Assembly: GCA_910579955.1 (NCBI GenBank)
Contig: CAJTWE010000001.1
Span: forward strand, 115,916-179,915
Direction of reading: 5' to 3'
DNA length: 64,000 bases
DNA from: an uncultured Ruminococcus sp.
Lineage (GTDB): Bacteria; Bacillota; Clostridia; Oscillospirales; Ruminococcaceae
How positions within the stretch are numbered: the first letter of the stretch is position 1; the number at the start of each line of letters is the position of its first letter. The position numbers and the translations under genes were made by a program. The notes below the pieces were generated by a model. The model saw nothing but the letters and a program-made list of their open reading frames with translations, did not search any database and had not been told where the DNA came from. Shown here piece by piece: positions 25,395 through 33,879 of this stretch.

Positions 25395-28223
25395 ATGTCA
25401 AAAATTCACTCAAAGTTTTTTGTCACGTTTATTGCAATTATAATTGCTATGCTGACAATCGCAATTCCAACCTGTATGGAAGCTAATGCAGCAACTACTT
25501 ACAATGTAATTTTCCCTGTTAATAACAAGTGCACTATTTATCGTTATCAGAAGTATGACCCACGCTATAAAAACCATGACGGTATTGATATTCATTCAAG
25601 TGGTGATGATACTATCTATGCTGCAAAGGCAGGAACAGTAGTTGGAACCTATAACGGCTGCCCACATACCGATGAGTTGGAAGAACATCAGGCAGGGTTA
25701 TATGGAGAACAAGGTAACTATATTAAAATAAAAGGCGACGACGGCATTTACTATTGGTATTATCACTTATTGCAAAATACATTGCGTGTATCAAAAAACG
25801 ATAAGGTTTACGCAGGTCAGGCAATCGCAACAATGGGCAGCTCTGGACAAAGTACTGGTAAACATTTGCATTTTAAAATGACAACTGGAACCAGCTATTC
25901 TTCTACTGCAATTATCGCCAATCCTGTCGGTACATATAGTGGACAGGTTTATTATTCCAATGGACCTTATAATAAATCATTAAGTTCCATATCTATCTCA
26001 ACCGCAGCAACTAAAACCAAATATTGGAGATATGAAAAGCCGGATACAAGCGGACTTGTCATTAAATTAACTTATACCGACAAATCCACTAAAAATATAA
26101 CTTCTGGTTTCAAGGTAACTTTTGATGCAAGCAAAACTGGAAGCTGCCCTATAAATATCTCCTACACAGAAGGCGGTATTACCAAAACAACATCCTATAA
26201 GGTTAATGTAGTTAATCCGTTTAATGGTGATGGAACAGCAAGTAATCCGTACCAGATCTCCAATGCTGACGATTTGGTTAGATTAGCAGTGGTTACAAAT
26301 AATCCTGCAAAGTATAATAACACTTACGCTAAATTAAGTTACATTCAAACTGATGATATCAATTTGGAAAACAAAGCGTTCATACCTATCGGTAAATACT
26401 GGACCGGAAAAACTTATGATATAAATTACATATTTAACGGTAGGTACAACGGTAACTATCATAAGATTGCTAATTTACTGGTAAACGGAAGCAATCCATA
26501 TCAAGGATTGTTCGGACATATTCACTCAAATGCTATCATTGAAAATCTCAGTGTAAGCGGAATCGTCAACAGCACGGAATCTCAAGCCGGCGGTATTGCT
26601 GGTGAAGCTGCTTATGGAGCTACTATAAGAAATTGCGACTTTACCGGTTCTGTAACTGCAAATGTAACAGCAGGCGGAATAGTTGGTTCTGTATGGGGTG
26701 GTATGAATATAGAAAATTGCTACTGCAATGCTACTATTACAGCTTCTACTAGTATGGCCGGAGGTATTTTAGGCGCTGCAAATGTCGGTGTAGATGCCGA
26801 CTCTAAAGACGGCAATATAAGAAATTGCTATTTTGCAGGTGTTATAAACTGTACAAGCGAAGCCGGAGGTATTTGCGGAAATTATTCTATAGACTCTAAA
26901 AAAGCAAATACATTTTCAACTAATAATTGCTATTACCTCAATACTGCTTGTAATGGCGCTGTCAATAACAAACCATTTAATAATTCTGTGGCATTAGATG
27001 CAGAAGCATTAAAAGCAGCATCAAATCAACTGGGCGCTCCATATGTAAATGGCGTTGAAGGCATTAACGGAGGTTACCCTGTATTTGAATGGCAAGGAAA
27101 GCCATATGCTTTTCAGGGAAGTGGTACAGAAAGTGATCCGTATTTAATTACAAATGCAGAAGAACTAAAAGCAATGCGTGATCTTGTCAACAGTACGTAC
27201 TTTAATCCAACTTACGGTCATGCTTATTATATTCAGACTGAGGATATTACTTTACAGCAAAATGAACCATGGATTCCTATAGGTTTAGGTTATAATGATG
27301 ATGAAAATGGACAAATAGGAATGGGATCATATAACTATAAGACCAGAATGTTCTACGGAGTTTATGACGGAAATCAGCATAATATTTATAATTTGATCGC
27401 AAATAAAAATTATAAATATTCAGGTATGTTTGGATACGTGCGAGGTGAACAGGCAGTTATAAAAAATCTGGCAGTTGAAGGTCTGATTTATACAAAGGAA
27501 TCCTCATCAGGCGGCGGCTGCGCTGGCGGCATTGCAGGCGGTTTACATTATGGTGCAACTATAGAAAATTGTGCATTTATTGGAAATATTACCGGTAATA
27601 CATCAGCAGGCGGCATTACTGGTACTATATGGATGGGTGGTACGATAAAAAACTGCTATCACCTTGGAGAATGCTATTCTAATGACGCTACCGGCGGTAT
27701 CTCAGGAGTTGTTCAGTTTGGTAATGCAACTACGGTTAAGGCACTAATAGAAAATTGTTACCATGCCGACGGCACTATGAACAGTACAAATAGTGGTGGT
27801 ATTGTTGGTAAATGTATACCCGGAAATGAAGGTGTAACCAACACTGCAATTTTAAATAATTGTTATGCAGAGTCCGGTTCCGCAGACAAATCTGTATTAA
27901 GTGAAGCAACATCAGATAATACTACTGTTTTATCCACAGAGTATATAAAAAGAATAGCTGCTAATCTGGGTGCGCCGTTTGCAGATAATCCACATGACAA
28001 GCTTTATAATGGTTATCCATTATTTGAATGGCAGGTTTCAGTTATCGGCGATTGCGATAATGATGGAGAATTCACAATAGCAGATGTAATAATGCTCCAA
28101 AAGTGGCTCGCAAATGGTAAAACAGAACTCACTAATTGGGTAGCAGCTGATATTGATGGAAATGTTGTTATTAATATATTTGATCTTTGTCTCATGAAAG
28201 AAATGTTAAATAATAAAAATTAA
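25395..28223 (+). CDS. Secreted dockerin protein with M23 endopeptidase domain and GLUG-like repeats
   Basis: 942 residues; AAGGAGATG precedes the ATG. Signal peptide residues 1-32 (cut after ANA). Residues about 37-180 are an M23/LytM metallopeptidase: HDGID gives H61 and D65, H124 is in WYYHLL, and KHLHF gives H157/H159, so the zinc site is complete. Next come an Ig-like module (about 193-272) and two related blocks, each opening with GDGTASNPYQI / GSGTESDPYLI. Each block holds several repeats of the form AGGIAG...A.I.NC.F.G..T and ends in GYPVFEW / GYPLFEW, which resembles GLUG and filamentous adhesin repeats. The last 58 residues form a type I dockerin (DCDNDGEFTIADV...; DIDGNVVINIFDL). 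It probably binds a cohesin and cuts peptidoglycan peptides. It is monocistronic. Confidence 0.9.
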   Translation: MSKIHSKFFVTFIAIIIAMLTIAIPTCMEANAATTYNVIFPVNNKCTIYRYQKYDPRYKNHDGIDIHSSGDDTIYAAKAGTVVGTYNGCPHTDELEEHQAGLYGEQGNYIKIKGDDGIYYWYYHLLQNTLRVSKNDKVYAGQAIATMGSSGQSTGKHLHFKMTTGTSYSSTAIIANPVGTYSGQVYYSNGPYNKSLSSISISTAATKTKYWRYEKPDTSGLVIKLTYTDKSTKNITSGFKVTFDASKTGSCPINISYTEGGITKTTSYKVNVVNPFNGDGTASNPYQISNADDLVRLAVVTNNPAKYNNTYAKLSYIQTDDINLENKAFIPIGKYWTGKTYDINYIFNGRYNGNYHKIANLLVNGSNPYQGLFGHIHSNAIIENLSVSGIVNSTESQAGGIAGEAAYGATIRNCDFTGSVTANVTAGGIVGSVWGGMNIENCYCNATITASTSMAGGILGAANVGVDADSKDGNIRNCYFAGVINCTSEAGGICGNYSIDSKKANTFSTNNCYYLNTACNGAVNNKPFNNSVALDAEALKAASNQLGAPYVNGVEGINGGYPVFEWQGKPYAFQGSGTESDPYLITNAEELKAMRDLVNSTYFNPTYGHAYYIQTEDITLQQNEPWIPIGLGYNDDENGQIGMGSYNYKTRMFYGVYDGNQHNIYNLIANKNYKYSGMFGYVRGEQAVIKNLAVEGLIYTKESSSGGGCAGGIAGGLHYGATIENCAFIGNITGNTSAGGITGTIWMGGTIKNCYHLGECYSNDATGGISGVVQFGNATTVKALIENCYHADGTMNSTNSGGIVGKCIPGNEGVTNTAILNNCYAESGSADKSVLSEATSDNTTVLSTEYIKRIAANLGAPFADNPHDKLYNGYPLFEWQVSVIGDCDNDGEFTIADVIMLQKWLANGKTELTNWVAADIDGNVVINIFDLCLMKEMLNNKN

Positions 28224-28267
28224 TTTTTCATCTCAGCAATGAGAAGTCACTCATTTATAAAAACATG

Positions 28268-28301
28268 AAAGAGCTGTTGCGTTTACCGCAACAGCTCTTT
28301 T
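28268..28301. terminator. Bidirectional hairpin, inverted copy of the trp terminator
   Basis: A 14-bp stem around TTTAC. The sequence is exactly the reverse complement of 25074-25107, while the flanking bases differ. It lies between the convergent dockerin and frdA genes and should end both transcripts, although T-runs beside it are short. Confidence 0.8.
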
Positions 28302-28335
28302 GAATTATCAAAGCTTATTCTGCTTTAAAATATTA

Positions 28336-29928
28336 TTATGCCTTACGTGTATAATCAGGCAGAAGGATTGGAGAAATCTTGTCATTCTTAACGCCTGCTT
28401 CTTCCTTAAGCTTCTCAAATGCGTCAACATGGTCAAGATTCATCTCACCTACTGTTACATCTGCTGCCTTCTTAGCTGCATAAATACCAGCATTTCTACC
28501 GAATACGATAACGTCAAGCAGTGAGTTACCCATCAGTCTGTTTCTGCCGTGTACACCACCAGCAGCTTCGCCTGCAACAAACAGATTTGGTACGCATGTC
28601 TCACTTGTATCGTCAACATCTACGCCGCCGTTCTGATAATGCAGTGTAGGATATACAATGATAGGCTGCTTACGAATATCAATGCCATACTTGCCGAACA
28701 TTCTCATCATAGCAGGGATTCTCTTTTCGATAGTACCCTCGCCATTTTTCAGCTCAATCATAGGAGTATCCAGCCATACGCCCTGACCCTCTGGAGTCTT
28801 TACTTCGTTGCCTCTGTTGCACTCACGAATGATAGATGCAGCTGCAACGTCTCTTGTTTCCAGCGGATGCATGAATACTTCACCATTTACGTTAACAAGC
28901 TTTGCGCCCAATGAACGAACCTTTTCGGTAACAAGTGCACCGAAGATCTGTTCTGGGAATGCAGCACCTGTTGGGTGATACTGGAGAGTATCCTGATACA
29001 GAAGCTTAGCGCCAGCTCTGTATGCCAGAACCAGACCGTCAGCTGTTGCACCGTAGTGGTTAGAAGTTGGGAATCCCTGATAGTGCATTCTTCCAGCACC
29101 GCCTGTAGCAAGGATAGTTGTCTTTGCCTTAGCGATCAGGATTTCACCAGTTTCCATATTCTTAAGTACAGCACCTGCGCACTGACCCTTGTCATCCTTA
29201 ATAAGCTCAATTGCAGATGTGAAATCTACTACTGGAATCTTACGGTTCAGAACTTCGTCACGGAGAGTTCTCATGATCTCTGCACCGGAATAGTCCTTAG
29301 CTGCGTGCATTCTCTTTCTGGAAGTACCGCCGCCGTGAGTAGTAACCATATCGCCGTCAGCTGTCTTATCGAATTCAACACCAAGTTCGCTCAGCCACTT
29401 GATACAATAAGGAGCATCTGTTACAAGCTTGTATACAAGCTCCTTCTTAGCTGCAAAGTGACCGCCGCCGAATGCGTCGAGGAAGTGCTGTGCAGGGCTG
29501 TCGTTTGGCTTATCAGCTGCCTGAATACCGCCCTCAGCCATCATTGTATTAGCATCGCCGACTCTCAGCTTTGTAACGATCATAACTCTCTGACCAGCAT
29601 TATCAGCTTCAATAGCAGCGCTGCAACCAGCACCGCCGCCGCCGATGATCAGAACGTCGGTCTCATAATCCGGACATGAAAGATCAGGCTTATTTCCAAG
29701 AAGGCTGCTCTTGCCTTCCAGAATATCTATAAGCTCCAGAGGAGCAGCCTGTCCCTTGTTAGGTCCAACTTCAATAGTACCGAACTGATCCTTACGATAG
29801 TCCGGGTGATATGTTTTGAGAAGCTCATCCTTCTCTTCAGCAGTCATTCTTCTCGGTTCCATAGCTGCATTTGCTTCTCTTGCAGCTTCAACCTTCTTTA
29901 TGGATTCAAGCATTTCCTGTGTATACAT
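28336..29928 (-). CDS. frdA: Soluble fumarate reductase flavoprotein subunit
   Basis: 530 residues; AAGGGGGAAG precedes the ATG. It is a SdhA/FrdA/NadB-family FAD enzyme. The FAD loop is GGGGAG (96-101); HGGGTSRKRMHAA follows. Active-site residues aligned to fumarate reductases are H318 in QYHPTG, R359 in ETRDVAA, H430 in LHYQNGG and R462/R464 in HGRNRLMGNSLLDV. Two oddities are visible. About 88 residues precede the FAD domain. The protein ends about 50 residues after the VFGRNAG segment, so the C-terminal helical domain of classic FrdA is missing. No membrane-anchor gene lies in the operon, so it is cytosolic. It is the last of ten co-oriented genes and should reduce fumarate to succinate with electrons from FrdB. 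An aspartate oxidase is excluded by context and motif detail. Confidence 0.88.
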   Translation of the reverse strand: MYTQEMLESIKKVEAAREANAAMEPRRMTAEEKDELLKTYHPDYRKDQFGTIEVGPNKGQAAPLELIDILEGKSSLLGNKPDLSCPDYETDVLIIGGGGAGCSAAIEADNAGQRVMIVTKLRVGDANTMMAEGGIQAADKPNDSPAQHFLDAFGGGHFAAKKELVYKLVTDAPYCIKWLSELGVEFDKTADGDMVTTHGGGTSRKRMHAAKDYSGAEIMRTLRDEVLNRKIPVVDFTSAIELIKDDKGQCAGAVLKNMETGEILIAKAKTTILATGGAGRMHYQGFPTSNHYGATADGLVLAYRAGAKLLYQDTLQYHPTGAAFPEQIFGALVTEKVRSLGAKLVNVNGEVFMHPLETRDVAAASIIRECNRGNEVKTPEGQGVWLDTPMIELKNGEGTIEKRIPAMMRMFGKYGIDIRKQPIIVYPTLHYQNGGVDVDDTSETCVPNLFVAGEAAGGVHGRNRLMGNSLLDVIVFGRNAGIYAAKKAADVTVGEMNLDHVDAFEKLKEEAGVKNDKISPILLPDYTRKA

Positions 29929-29943
29929 ATCTGAGCTTCCCCC

Positions 29944-30618
29944 TTACTTCTCAATATCACGTGTGTTGTACTTTTCACGTACAGCAGCATCGTCAAGAGC
30001 CATCATTGCTCTGATGGCATCCTCGCACTGACCATTTGCGATTTCCTCTACACGCTCGTTAAGGTGCTTACAATCCGGAGCTATGTACTTACCGTTAAGT
30101 CTTCTTGCCAGCATAGCAACCTGTGGATGTGAAATACCTGCCGGACAACGTGTAGAACAGCATCCGCACATTACACAGTCAAATGACTCTTCTGCACACT
30201 TTTCATACTCACCTCTCTGAGCGTATGCGATATACTGCATAACGTTCAGTTCCTGTGTGCAGGCATTTGTACATGAATTACAGCCAATACAAGAATAAAT
30301 CTCAGGATAGAGCTGCATCATAACCTGTTCAGTAGGCTTAACCTCTTCGATATCATAAATTTCCTTGATAAGCGGATAGAAAGGAAGCTGTGTGAGAGTC
30401 ATACCCTCTTCAACCTTTGTAGAGCAAGCCAGACATACCTTAAGCTCTCTGTCACCAGGTACTCTGTAAACAGTAGCACAAGCACCGCAGAAACCATTAC
30501 GGCAGCCGCAGCCTCTTACCAGCTTATAGCCGGCATATTCAAAAGCCTTCATTATGGTAAGAGAAGCCGGTACCTCATACTTCTTGCCCATGATGAAAAC
30601 ATTAACCATCTGTTCCAT
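29944..30618 (-). CDS. frdB: Fumarate reductase iron-sulfur subunit (FrdB / TfrB N-terminal type)
   Basis: 224 residues. The N-terminal 2Fe-2S ferredoxin fold has cysteines C37, C39, C44, C47 and C62 (GCGCRNGFCGAC). The C-terminal helical domain carries two clusters: C110/C113/C116/C120 (CIGCNSCTNAC) and C148/C151/C154/C158 (CVMCGCCSTRCP). It wires electrons to FrdA. In the methanogen thiol:fumarate reductase the equivalent subunit TfrB continues into a CCG (HdrB-like) domain. Here it stops after the ferredoxin part and the CCG protein is encoded separately in the same operon. AAAGGAG lies 6 nt before the ATG; 15 bp separate it from frdA. Confidence 0.9.
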   Translation of the reverse strand: MEQMVNVFIMGKKYEVPASLTIMKAFEYAGYKLVRGCGCRNGFCGACATVYRVPGDRELKVCLACSTKVEEGMTLTQLPFYPLIKEIYDIEEVKPTEQVMMQLYPEIYSCIGCNSCTNACTQELNVMQYIAYAQRGEYEKCAEESFDCVMCGCCSTRCPAGISHPQVAMLARRLNGKYIAPDCKHLNERVEEIANGQCEDAIRAMMALDDAAVREKYNTRDIEK

Positions 30619-30636
30619 GATAATTCTCCTTTACCA

Positions 30637-31464
30637 TTAATATTCATCCGGAAGCTCTGCGAGCTGGTCAAACCGGAATACAGGACCGTCCTTGCAAACA
30701 TACTTATTACCGATATTGCAGCGTCCGCACTTACCGATAGCACACTTCATACGAAGCTCCATTGTGGTATAAACCTGAGATTCCTGGAATCCCAGCTTTT
30801 TCAAACCGTCAAGTGTAAACTTGATCATTATAGGAGGTCCGCAGATAAGTACAGTTCTTGAAAGATCAGGATTAAGCTCTTCAACGAAGCTTGGAATAAA
30901 GCCAACATGACCATCCCAACCTTCCTGAGGACGGTCGATAGTAAGATCAACCTTTACGCCTGCATCGTTGCACCATTCGTCAATGATCTCCTTATAGTCA
31001 ACAAGGTCATCCATAGAACGTGAACCATAAATGATATGTACAGAGCCGTAATTGTCTTTCTTGTCACGTACATAGTTGATTACAGAACGCAGCGGAGCAA
31101 GACCAATACCGCCGGCAATAAAGAGCAGATCCTTGCCCTTCAGTGCGCTTTCTACAGGGAAACCATTACCATATGGTCCACGGATAGTGATCTGCTGACC
31201 TACGTCCATCATATGGAGCCAGCTTGTAAGGCAGCCGCACTTCTTGATGCTGAATTCCATAAATTCAGTATTAGTCGGAGAAGATGTAATGGAGAACATA
31301 CCTTCGCCGACACCCGGAACGGAGAGCATAGCACACTGTCCCGGAATATGCTCAAACACCTTTTTGCCGTCAAGACCTACTACACGGAAAGTCTTAACGT
31401 CAGGTGTATCCTGTCTGATGTCAGTTACGACACCGATCTTCGGAATTAAAGTTTCTTCCCTCAT
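30637..31464 (-). CDS. FAD/NAD(P)H-binding oxidoreductase subunit (FlxA / PyrK-like)
   Basis: 275 residues of the ferredoxin-NADP reductase family. The FAD-binding segment is MFSITSSP (56-63). The nucleotide loop is GGIGLAPLR (118-126) with CGPP at 208-211. A C-terminal 2Fe-2S site uses C241, C246, C249 and C257 (MKCAIGKCGRCN). This layout is that of PyrK, AsrB, hydrogenase gamma subunits and FlxA. It is the only subunit of the operon with a clear NAD(P)H site and therefore the likely entry point for NADH. NADH over NADPH is inferred from family, not visible. It begins 2 bp after the next upstream gene. Confidence 0.88.
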   Translation of the reverse strand: MREETLIPKIGVVTDIRQDTPDVKTFRVVGLDGKKVFEHIPGQCAMLSVPGVGEGMFSITSSPTNTEFMEFSIKKCGCLTSWLHMMDVGQQITIRGPYGNGFPVESALKGKDLLFIAGGIGLAPLRSVINYVRDKKDNYGSVHIIYGSRSMDDLVDYKEIIDEWCNDAGVKVDLTIDRPQEGWDGHVGFIPSFVEELNPDLSRTVLICGPPIMIKFTLDGLKKLGFQESQVYTTMELRMKCAIGKCGRCNIGNKYVCKDGPVFRFDQLAELPDEY

Positions 31465-31466
31465 CT

Positions 31467-32480
31467 TTAGCCCTCCAGTGTCTTCATAACTTTAACGATG
31501 TTCATGGAGATCGGGCAGCTTCTCAGGCAACGGCCGCAGCCTACACAGCCGAATACGCCACCGTTGTTCTCCGGATAATATACCAGCTTATGCATAAATC
31601 TCTGACGGAAACGTTGGAGCTGAGTTGTTCTTGTATTGCCGTGAGCACAAAGTGTGAAATCAGAATACATACAGCTATCCCAGCAGCGATAACGCATAAC
31701 GCCATGGCCTGTGTCATAATCACGAATATCATAGCACTGGCAGGTAGGGCATACAAAAGTACATGTACCGCAGCCCAGACAAGACTCAGAAAGCTCTGCC
31801 CACTTATCGGAATTGAATACTTCCATAAGTGTCTTGCCCTTCATTCCGTCTGTAGAAAGACCGGAAAGAGGAAGCTTTTCAAGAATAGCCTTGATAGCAG
31901 CCTTTGTATCATCAGCAGCATTATCAGCAGCATCCTCAAGAATGCTGATAGAATCAAGCAGAGCCTGACCCTTTTCTGTATTAGCAGAGAGCATAAGCTC
32001 ACTGTCGCTCATCCAGCATGAAACATCGCCCATTGGATTTGCAGCATCAATACCAAATGCAGAACAGAAACAAGTATCAGTAGGCTTATTGCAAGCCATT
32101 GTCATAATAATGCCGTGTTCACGTCTATTTGCATAATAGCTGTCTACCGGATCAACAAGATATACGCTGTCAAGAATATCAAAGCTCTTTGCATCACAAG
32201 CACGAACGCCGAATACTACAAAGTCTTCACATTCTTCTCTTGTGTCAATAACTTCAATCTCTTTGCCGTTTACATTGAAAGAAGCCATATCTTCTACCTG
32301 AGGGAAGAAGAAATCCTTTGCACTGCGTGAAGTATTTGCAACCTGTGAATATTCTGTACCCTCAGACCACTTAGCATACTTCGCACCCTTCTTACCATCA
32401 TCAACGGGCATATAGAGAGCCTTTGAAGCGGCAATTTCAGCAAAAAGTTCATTTAATCTATCAATTGAAATCTTTTTCAT
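31467..32480 (-). CDS. 4Fe-4S dicluster protein, AsrA / FlxB-FlxC type (first of two)
   Basis: 337 residues. The N-terminal part shows FGVRACDAKSFDILD (88-104), typical of AsrA and hydrogenase beta-type subunits, and a CNKPTDTCFC element (130-139). Two ferredoxin clusters follow: CLGCGTCTFVCPTC (234-247) and CVGCGRCLRSCP (312-323). It should carry electrons between the NADH-binding subunit and the Hdr part. The start overlaps the stop of the upstream gene by one base (TAATG). Which of FlxB and FlxC it equals cannot be settled from sequence alone. Confidence 0.85.
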   Translation of the reverse strand: MKKISIDRLNELFAEIAASKALYMPVDDGKKGAKYAKWSEGTEYSQVANTSRSAKDFFFPQVEDMASFNVNGKEIEVIDTREECEDFVVFGVRACDAKSFDILDSVYLVDPVDSYYANRREHGIIMTMACNKPTDTCFCSAFGIDAANPMGDVSCWMSDSELMLSANTEKGQALLDSISILEDAADNAADDTKAAIKAILEKLPLSGLSTDGMKGKTLMEVFNSDKWAELSESCLGCGTCTFVCPTCQCYDIRDYDTGHGVMRYRCWDSCMYSDFTLCAHGNTRTTQLQRFRQRFMHKLVYYPENNGGVFGCVGCGRCLRSCPISMNIVKVMKTLEG

Positions 32481-33454
32481 TATTTGCTCGCCTCTCTTTC
32501 GTATACAACACTTGGCTCACAGTCTTCCTGTGTAAAGCTTACCAGAGGAGCACGGCTTCCAGCCTCTGCACCAGCCTGATATTCACCGTAGCACTCGTTC
32601 ATATCCTTAATGAACTTTCTATTCAGGAGGTGCAGCGGAATATGCTGAGGACAAACTCTTGAACACTCGCCGCAGTCAGTACATCTGCCTGCAACGTGGA
32701 ATGCACGGATAATATGGAACATATTTTCTTCAAATGAATCAGCAGCAGCCTTCTGGGAAATACCAGAATTAGGATTATCAAATACGCACTTTTCGCAGCT
32801 GCAAGCCGGACAGATATTACGGCAAGCATTACATCTGATACAACGAGAAAGCTCACCTCTCCAGAACTCATAACGTTCATCCGGAGTCATAGCTTCAAGC
32901 TCTGCGACCTGATCAAATCTTCCGCATTCGGAATTTACTTCGCCGTTTTCGCCGATCATTTCATCATAAGCAACAACCTTGCGGCTCTTACAAGTAACGC
33001 ATCTCTCACCAAGACATTCAGCCTTTGACAGAGTCTTTTCGCCGTAGAGTGTATCTACAACAATGCTGTCGCCTTCTGTCCTAATGCCGAGAATACCCTC
33101 GCAGCCAGCTTCTCTAAGCTTAGCTTCGTCAACCTTACCGCTGCATTCAAGACCGATTATGTAAACCTTTTCACGGTCGATACGGTGTTCAGTGAGCAGC
33201 TGATTAAAGCTATAGGAATCACAAGGCTTTAGGAATACCAAAGTTTTTCCGTCTTTCTTAGAAAGAGCGATCAGATATTTAGAAAGATTACTTGCACAGA
33301 AATCATTATATACAAATGCACTGAGTGCTTCTGCATTATCAAATACAGCCGGAGTCGGGTCATAAACGAACTCGCCGTTTTTCCAGCCCAGAACTCTCGA
33401 AACAGTACCGTCAGCCAGAAGCTCGGAGGCTCTCTTTACCATTACTTCTTGCAT
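32480..33454 (-). CDS. 4Fe-4S dicluster protein with FrhB-like N-domain, FlxB-FlxC type (second of two)
   Basis: 324 residues. The N-terminal region (KTLVFLKPCDSYSFNQLL, YIIGLECSGKVDE) resembles the F420-hydrogenase beta/coenzyme-binding fold, and a cysteine pair lies in ERCVTCKSRK. Two 4Fe-4S motifs follow: CIRCNACRNICPACSC (205-220) and CTDCGECSRVCP (258-269). It is paired with the next gene, which has the same cluster arrangement; such tandem pairs occur in Flx loci. GGAGG precedes the ATG, which lies within the end of mvhD. Confidence 0.85.
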   Translation of the reverse strand: MQEVMVKRASELLADGTVSRVLGWKNGEFVYDPTPAVFDNAEALSAFVYNDFCASNLSKYLIALSKKDGKTLVFLKPCDSYSFNQLLTEHRIDREKVYIIGLECSGKVDEAKLREAGCEGILGIRTEGDSIVVDTLYGEKTLSKAECLGERCVTCKSRKVVAYDEMIGENGEVNSECGRFDQVAELEAMTPDERYEFWRGELSRCIRCNACRNICPACSCEKCVFDNPNSGISQKAAADSFEENMFHIIRAFHVAGRCTDCGECSRVCPQHIPLHLLNRKFIKDMNECYGEYQAGAEAGSRAPLVSFTQEDCEPSVVYEREASK

Positions 33455-33879
33455 CTCAGATCCTCCAATCTCTTGTTCTCGCCGAGGTTAGTAATTGTTT
33501 CTACGAACTCATTCATAGTAGCAGCAAACTTAGCACCTTCCGCAGCGGATACCCATTCAACACGGGTACGCTCCTTCTCAATACCGAGATAGCTCAGCAT
33601 AGAGAAAAGCATAGTCATTCTTCTACGTGCGTAATAGTTGCCTGTTGTATAGTGACAGTCACCCGGATGACATCCGCAAAGAATAACACCGTCAGCACCT
33701 CTCTGAAAAGCACGCAGAATAAACATAGGGTTTACACGGCAGGAGCATGGTACACGGATGATCTTTACATCAGCCGGATAATTTGCACGGTTTGTACCTG
33801 CAAGGTCAGCACCTGCATATGAACACCAGTTGCAGCAAAATGCAACGATTTTAGGTCTGAATTCATTATTTACTTGCAT
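33442..33879 (-). CDS. mvhD: MvhD/FlxD-family iron-sulfur electron-transfer subunit
   Basis: 145 residues from ATG 33879, with GGAGG 9 nt upstream; the open frame extends 33 codons further into hdrA. It carries cysteines typical of the hydrogenase delta subunit: C15/C16/C19 (FCCNWCSYAGAD), C45/C47 (RVPCSCRV) and C68/C70/C75 (ILCGCHPGDCHY). In known complexes this subunit hands electrons to HdrA's flavin. It overlaps hdrA by 10 bp and the following gene by 13 bp, implying a fixed stoichiometry. Confidence 0.92.
   Translation of the reverse strand: MQVNNEFRPKIVAFCCNWCSYAGADLAGTNRANYPADVKIIRVPCSCRVNPMFILRAFQRGADGVILCGCHPGDCHYTTGNYYARRRMTMLFSMLSYLGIEKERTRVEWVSAAEGAKFAATMNEFVETITNLGENKRLEDLRCKK

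Noticed and set aside
28975..29679. A 234-codon open frame on the plus strand opposite frdA.
   Set aside because: It has no Shine-Dalgarno site, its product is Ser/Cys-rich with no domain, and frdA on the other strand is unmistakable. Codon bias of frdA explains it.
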